Assembly (NCBI GenBank): GCA_032358255.1
Contig: JAULBX010027938.1
Span: forward strand, 62,001-126,000
Length of the DNA stretch: 64,000 nucleotides
DNA from: Heterotrichella gracilis
Taxonomy: Eukaryota > Sar > Xanthophyceae > Tribonematales > Xanthonemataceae
Direction of reading: 5' to 3'
The notes beneath the pieces were generated by a model. That model saw only the letters and a program-made list of their open reading frames with translations. It ran no database searches and was not told the DNA's origin. A program made the position numbers and the translations under genes. Below are positions 58,520 through 64,000 of the stretch, in pieces (positions within the stretch are counted from its first letter, which is position 1; the number at the start of each line of letters is the position of its first letter).

Positions 58520-60997
58520 TCAGCCTTCATAGTCATCGTCATCATCGTCATCTTCTGGATCTGATGCAGCCTCGTCCTCCGAGTCGGATGCAATCTTCCG
58601 CTTCACTGCCTTGGCAGCTGGCTTCTTCTTATTGCTGCCTGCAGCAGGCTTGGCCCCAGCCACTTTCCTCCCCCCTGGTTGCCCAGCACCTTTGCTCCCA
58701 TCCACCTTGGCAACGGCTGCTTTGCGGGGCGTGCTGCTGCCTGCTGGTTTCCTCTTCCTGGCTGCTTGGCTGGGTCTGACAGGCTGGTCAGAATCGTCGC
58801 TCAGCTCCTCAACAGCGTCATCATCGCTATCGGCATCGTCTTCATCGCTGCTCAAGGCCTGCCTGATCTGCTTTGCGGCTGCGCCTGCTGCTGCTCGTCT
58901 CGGCCCCTGCATTGCGTGCCCGTTCTTCAAAAGGGTCATGGCGAGAATTCTGACCTCGACAAACAATTCCTATTATAGATTGCAATTCCTATTATGGATT
59001 GTCTAGATCAACTGGATGTCCTGGTGCGCATGTTATGCGCTGTTTCCCTAGCAGAACAGGTTTCAAAATGCACAGCAGACATCATAGTTGTACAGCGGTG
59101 TGAACAACTGCAGCTATTGCAGGCCAACCCCAGGTTGCAAACTTACCCTGGATCCAGGCTGACTTGCAACCACAACCTCCTCATCACTGCTCAACAGCTC
59201 AATGGGACTTGCTCCAGGTTTGTCCACAGGCCCTACACCCAACAGAAGGAAATCATGCCAAATACACATTAGCCAAAAAAGGACCGCATGCGTCACACCA
59301 GTAAGCAGTCGTTACCCAAGCACACCCACAATTCTTGCCTTTTGGTGCTGTTTGCTGCTTCTTTGGCGTGGATTTCTTGGCAGCGGCTGCTGCAATGGCC
59401 TTGGCGGGAGTTGGTTTTGGTGCAGGCTTGTCAGCATTGGCGGTTGCCTTAGATGAGCCTTGCCCCTTCAACAGGTTTGACAAGGTCTGTTGCACCTTGG
59501 GGGCATGCTGCTCCGAGACAGGCTGTGAGCTGCATGACAAGGTCCCAGCGTTTTTAGGGTTTAGGGTATAGGGTTTGCATACCTAAACCCAGCAACCTAG
59601 CAGACCTTGCGGGGAAAAAAAATTATACATGGCAGAGTAGTCAAGGCAACAACCCCATTGCAAATGCATGCAGCAGTACCTCCTGGGTTGCTGGGAAGCG
59701 CTCAGCTTTGGCAGCTTGAGGATCTCTTCATTGCCGCTGTCTTCATCCAAGCCACCTTTGCTATCGCCATCCGAGTCCTCGTTGTAGCGAGCGCGCTTGG
59801 CACCGGCCCGGCTGGATGCGCGCATCGGCTGCACAGTAATTGCTCGTTTACAGGCATGAGATCAAGAAGCCCATGATATCCAAACCCGAAGATTGGGTAC
59901 ATGGGCATGCATGGGGTACATGATGGGGGAGCAGTCCACGGAGTGCACAAGATTGCATTTTTTGCGCCAGTTATCATTACCTTGGCTGCTGGTAGGTTGT
60001 CGTCGTCATCATCCGAGTCGGCATCGTCGGGGGTGGCTAAGACATCTGGCTGGGACTGGGACTTGACGTCCAGTCCTGCAGTATGCGGCACTAAATTGAG
60101 CATGAAATGACACTTTCCAGCGGTAAAATGCAACCTAGGTGGTATCACGGGCATGCCCCTTGTGTGCTGTTGTATACCTGCAGTGACTCCACTGCTGAAG
60201 GTGAAGTTTGTGTGCTGCAAGGACCCGTTCAGAGCTTCAGGGATGGACAGTTGCTTCTCGTCAGGGTTTTCCTCTGCAGTGCCTATCCACCACGCTTCTG
60301 AAAATACCACCTGCAAGGAATAGAATCTCCGTCATTTTTTGTGTGGCACAGCGCCTTTGGATGGAAGTTGAAGGTCAGGTTGGCAGGCGCACCATGTTCT
60401 CCAGGACGTCTTCACACAGGACATCTTTGTGGCCAAGCTTCAACACCATGTACTTGTTCTTGGGAAATACCAACGTCCCGAAGAACTTGAGCCTTCCTTG
60501 GGGGAAGTCGATGTACATGAGTGGGTTCTTGGTGTCCAGCTTGGCCAGGGTTCCCTGTTCCGTCAAGGTGGTGGTTACCAGCGAAACTGGGTAGAAACAC
60601 TTTTAAAAGGCAGATGCTGGGACGGAGAGCGCTTACCAGTTGGCCAGCGGCGGCTGGGGCAAGCTGACAATTCATCACCAGCAGAAACCTGCAGTGCACA
60701 ATGCATGCATGCATTTTCAAAACCCGAGTTACAGATCAAAACCTGCTCAGGAACTTTCCACAACGTCGGGTGCACACCCACCTGTTTTTCCGCGTATTAC
60801 TCTTCTTCACAATATCTTTACCGTCAGCGTTGATGAGCACTGCAGGAAAAGGGGGCCAATCAGCATGCATGCACATTGGCAATCTTGCACTCCCGCAACA
60901 GCAAGTGTCTGGTGTGTTCTCGGCACTTGCAGCCGACGTTCGCACCTTTTGAGGGCTGGCAAGGGCAGCTTGTCACCCTCCTGCTGGTAGAGAGCAT
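58520..60997 (-). CDS. RHL1: RHL1-type DNA topoisomerase VI complex subunit
   Basis: Exons, minus strand: 60997-60946, 60839-60782, 60688-60637, 60554-60393, 60310-60178, 60075-59981, 59828-59680, 59529-59330, 59232-59147, 58906-58520; 457 residues. In Arabidopsis RHL1 (HYP7) works with the plant topoisomerase VI (AtSPO11-3/AtTOP6B) and BIN4 in endoreduplication. Matching blocks in order are PSKVLINADGKDIVKKS, KNRFLLVMNCQLAPAAAGQL, GTLAKLDTKNPLMYIDFPQG, RLKFFGTLVFPKNKYMVLKL, VLCEDVLENMVVFSEAWWIG, TAEENPDEKQLSIPEALN, and the late VQQTLSNLLKGQGSSKA. The tail is long, acidic and Lys/Ala/Pro-rich (DSDDDAVEELSDDSD; a final seven-Asp run), suited to chromatin or DNA contact. Boundaries of the last two introns are less certain than the rest. 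A telomere-like tract stands 22 bases before the exon at 59529. Confidence 0.85.
59551..59576 (-). repeat. Telomere-like tract in an RHL1 intron
   Basis: tttttagggtttagggtata followed by gggttt. On the sense (minus) strand this reads as CCCTAAA units just upstream of the 3' splice site. Confidence 0.8.
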
Positions 60998-61908
60998 CTG
61001 TGCCCACAAGAAATGCTTAGTGGGAATCTGATGGTTGGAAGTTCAGGTGGAGTTCAGCAACCTGACTGCAAAGCATCACCCACCCCCGAGTCAAAAGCAG
61101 TCTGGTCTTCTGCGGGAACAGTCGCAGAGGCTCGCCCCATTCTTGCAGCGTAATAAACCTCAAGTGGGCTGTTGCTCACAGCTGCTGCCTTGTCGCTCCT
61201 GCTGCAGCTATGGGGTGCAAGCGCCCTTAAACCTCATGCACCGTAGTGCCGACGACCATAGGTCCGCAACGGACGTCAAGGTGCACTATGCTTGTTGTTG
61301 CATGGAGTGCTTGCGTGCATGAACAAGGTATATGGACTTTTTATATGTATTACCATGAAGCAATCCTATGATACCTCCCTTGGAGACCTCCTTTATGGCA
61401 TGCTGACACAAACCGTTGAGGGCTTGAGATAACTGGGTGCCAGATTCGCAGACTGCGTATATTACGTGTTTCCGCGCATCTCTGTACATATCCGGTTACG
61501 ATGAACCACAACTGGGAGGGCGTTTTAGGCGGCATGTCACGGCAATGACAAGCAATGCACTGGCTGATAGCTCTCGTTCAAGTAGCTGGTCAGCAAACAG
61601 CGTCGTAGTATCAATCCGACTTGAACTCCTTTCAACCTTACAGTATATGCCAGTGTGGGCCCGGCAGCAACGCATCAAATCCACAGCCAACTGAGCTTCA
61701 GTGAAAAAGGAAATGATTTCTAGATCAACCGTACCACCCACAGTGTGTGAACAAGCAAGCTACTTTCCAACCTAAGTACCGCAATACCGCAATTTGCTGG
61801 TGTTGCAGGGACGCCCTAAAAAAATAAACAAAAAGAAGTGCTCAGTGCTACCAAAACTTGCACCAGACCCTGAACGCATGGCCTTCACTTGCATACGTTG
61901 GTAACGTG
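60998..61908. other. Region between CDC50 3' end and RHL1 start; unassigned minus-strand frame
   Basis: A minus-strand frame at 61496-61741 (82 codons, no ATG) and one at 61286-61489 could be exons joined by a short intron. The peptides (e.g. LFADQLLERELSASALLVIA) look protein-like but match no family I recognise. They may be a small gene or leader sequence; not called. Confidence 0.35.
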
Positions 61909-63257
61909 CTACCCTCGAGACATCTTCCTTATCCAGGATAACTCTTTGGGGTCGCCAAATGGCCTCCTCCGCCACATTCCCAGGTAGTAGCCAAACACAA
62001 ACACCAAGGAGACCAGCACATGCAAGATGCCAGAGACAAGCAAAAAGATGCCGAGGACCTTGTTCTTGGCACCCACCCAAGAGTCTGTGCCGAGAACGAT
62101 GTACTTTTCACCCTTGAAGTTGTATGTGTTGAACCGGTTTTGCACGTTGATCACTACTTGCGAGCCCTTCGCCAAGGGCCCCTCTATCCTTCCCCATGCT
62201 TTCCTGAAGTTTGGCCGAGAAGCAACCCGCATCCACACCATGAAGTGCTGTGCTTGGTTGAGGGGAGCCACTGTTGTGTTCCCACCTCGTGTCCAGTCGA
62301 AGCCAGGGCTATAGCTGTTGTAGTTGACAGGCAGCACATCTCCGTACAATTTGCTGCTGTCAGAACTCCATGCAATGCTTGAAGAGTCGATGGCCACTGG
62401 GCTGGACTGCCCATCTTGGACCAATGAAAAGCTAAACGAGTCATTGAACTGCGACCAGGCAATGAGGCCACACGGCAGGATGATTTCTGTATCTGTTCCT
62501 TGCTGTGGGCTGCACTGTGAACCACCAGCAGCTGTCTGGTCGTGCCACTGGGTGCTGTCATAGCTCCTCGTGTACCTGTACAAGAGGAGGGGGGCACATC
62601 AACCACCGCTCTGTGCAACAACAGGCGCAGCTATGGGTGGCAAGTCAAGCTGTTTCTTACGCACCTCCGAATGCTCTGGTAGAACATTGTGAGTTCGTAG
62701 TAGACGTACAGCTGCACCACACACAAAAAGGCGGTTAGGAACAAGCCCGGGTGCCAACCCACAGGCTGCCAATCACATGCACCAACCCATCCCAAAGACA
62801 TCCATGGTGCCCACCAACAGGCGCAAACCATCCCACATGCAACCCAGGTCCCAGCCAACTGGTGCCAAGCCACTCAATAGCGTGCACCCCCCACCCCCCA
62901 CGCCCCCATCCAGCCTGTACTTACAGGGCCATCCAAATCTTGGTCAATGTCCACGGTCACCGTGACAGGGATGCCGCTGCCCCCTTGTACAAGCAACAAG
63001 TCCTGTGACTCTTGTTCGCTTGCTGCGCCGAATTCCCCCGCGTTGTCGTAGCGCACTTTGTACTGTATCACATTGTTTTGAGCTGCTGTGATGGCTGCCC
63101 CAAGTGCTACCAAAATACACCCCAAGGTGAGGGTGTATATCAGCGCACTGTTGGCAGTCAGGATGGGAGCCCAGCCCTTCAACTCCTGTCGCATGAGGCG
63201 TAGCGTCCACCTATGCCTTTTCGGCTTTTCCGTGTCGCTTTCTGCTTGGTCTGCCAT
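61909..63257 (-). CDS. ALIS: CDC50/LEM3-family protein (ALA-interacting subunit, ALIS)
   Basis: Exons, minus strand: 63257-62925, 62711-62665 and 62575-61909, in phase, 348 residues. CDC50 proteins are beta subunits of P4-ATPase flippases; they are needed for ER exit and activity of the pump that moves phospholipids to the cytosolic leaflet. Two membrane helices frame the protein, at about residues 35-58 (ALIYTLTLGCILVALGAAI) and near the C-terminus (VLGIFLLVSGILHVLVSLVF then VFGYYLG). The lumenal part has the family marks GPLYVYYELTMFYQSIRRY, a Cys-containing segment before LPCGLIAWSQFNDSF, AWSSDSSKLYG, HFMVWMRVASRPNFRKAWGR and FKGEKYIVLGTDSWVGAKN. NDS and NTT sequons are visible. The ATG at 63257 (MADQAESD) is the best start, although the frame is open further up. 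No P4-ATPase gene is in the window. Confidence 0.95.
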
Positions 63258-64000
63258 TGTATGACCTGACCCAACTTGGGACGACCTTCCAATGCGGTGT
63301 ATGCTGCTGCTGGCCAGCCACACTTTCTACCCACAGTGCAATATTGCGCTCGAATACACCTCTGGAGCTGAGATCAACAGGTTACTAGGTTGGTGTCTGG
63401 CGATTTAAACAGGACTTGGTGGACCTCTGCCTAACAACATGTGGGTTGTCCGTTGATAGCTGGCAAATTGCAGCACGTTGGCACACAAAGCAGCAAAATC
63501 CAAGGCAGGACCAAAGTGTTATCTGGTGTATTCGTAACCTATCAGTCAAAGCTTATAAGCACCAATTGGGCACATTGGAACATGGCAAGGTCAAGACCTC
63601 CTCGTGACCTACCTGAATATGATATTCCCCAATTTAAAACATGCAGAGGAGCTCCTCGAGCAGCTACAAGCTACAAGCTATCAGCCTTTCAGTGATCCAG
63701 ACTCCTTGTATGCCTGACACGAACGTGCAAGCTTCCATAGACCCCGCGGGACTAGCTTGCCTCACAAGTTGATCCTCCTCTTATGCCCCAATTCTAATAT
63801 GTGATCAGCCTGCTGCGATCTTTCCTGTCCTCAAGCCCGATCACAGCCCAAGGTGCCGTCCATCCTTTTCATGCCAGTGTACAGCGGTGCTTGCTTGTGC
63901 AGCGCCCTAGTTCCTGCAAGGCGAACCAACCATGATCTAACCAGTCACTGTCACTAGCTCGCCCACAACAGCAAACTTGCTCCTTAATTGGACAACGATT
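63258..64000. other. Upstream region of CDC50, no gene recognised
   Basis: The right-hand end of the window. It should contain the CDC50 promoter. Only short frames are present and none is supported. Confidence 0.5.

Noticed and set aside
1-64000. Search for bacterial-type defence, CRISPR or gene-cluster systems
   Set aside because: All recognised genes are intron-containing eukaryotic housekeeping genes. No repeat-spacer array or operon-like cluster is present.

Overview
This window is nuclear DNA of a eukaryote. The genes are dense, have many introns (up to 20 coding exons, nearly all GT-AG), alternate between strands, and leave about 0.3-1.8 kb between them. The gene set points to a green-plant lineage: a PIN-LIKES carrier, a DUF506 protein, an RHL1-type topoisomerase VI subunit, an arginine-rich tandem CCCH zinc finger, a chloroplast-type bestrophin and an ALIS/CDC50 protein. 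Short introns, moderate GC, TTTAGGG-type telomere motifs and a probable centrin-binding Sfi1-like protein suggest a unicellular chlorophyte, probably a trebouxiophyte. That assignment is inference. I see no bacterial operon, CRISPR array, rRNA or convincing tRNA.

Layout, left to right: the 3' exon of a repeat protein (+, 56-253); a polyamine-oxidase-type flavoenzyme (+, 2091-4355, first exon not found); a DUF506 protein (-, 5968-7551); MoaC/CNX3 with a long N-terminal extension (-, 8857-11300); an ADF/cofilin protein (+, 11772-12626); the nucleoporin Aladin (-, 13003-15579, first exon not found); a bestrophin-like anion channel (+, 16524-19933); a GT49/LARGE-like glycosyltransferase (-, 20154-23310); a low-molecular-weight phosphatase-like protein lacking the catalytic Cys and fused to a repeat module (+, 24396-28436); a tandem CCCH zinc-finger protein (+, 30207-32845); a PILS carrier (+, 34297-37029); a 20-exon beta-trefoil plus Sfi1-repeat protein (-, 38379-46583); CCR4-NOT subunit NOT3 (+, 47576-52070); Golgi tether COG6 (-, 53261-57821); RHL1 (-, 58520-60997); and CDC50/ALIS (-, 61909-63257).

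The exon models were built by hand from homology, splice consensus and reading phase. In every model listed with a start codon the phases close, with total coding length divisible by three. The genes do not form one pathway. They cover membrane trafficking and glycosylation (COG6, GT49, CDC50), RNA turnover (NOT3, CCCH protein), transport (PILS, bestrophin), nuclear pore and chromosome functions (Aladin, RHL1), cytoskeleton (ADF, Sfi1-like) and molybdopterin synthesis.

The most unusual signal is structural. Many introns and 3' flanks contain short tandem copies of the preceding exon tail together with its 5' splice site. Interstitial TTTAGGG/CCCTAAA tracts lie close to splice sites, in two cases between such duplicated copies. 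The most unusual proteins are the Cys-less phosphatase fusion and the beta-trefoil/Sfi1 protein.
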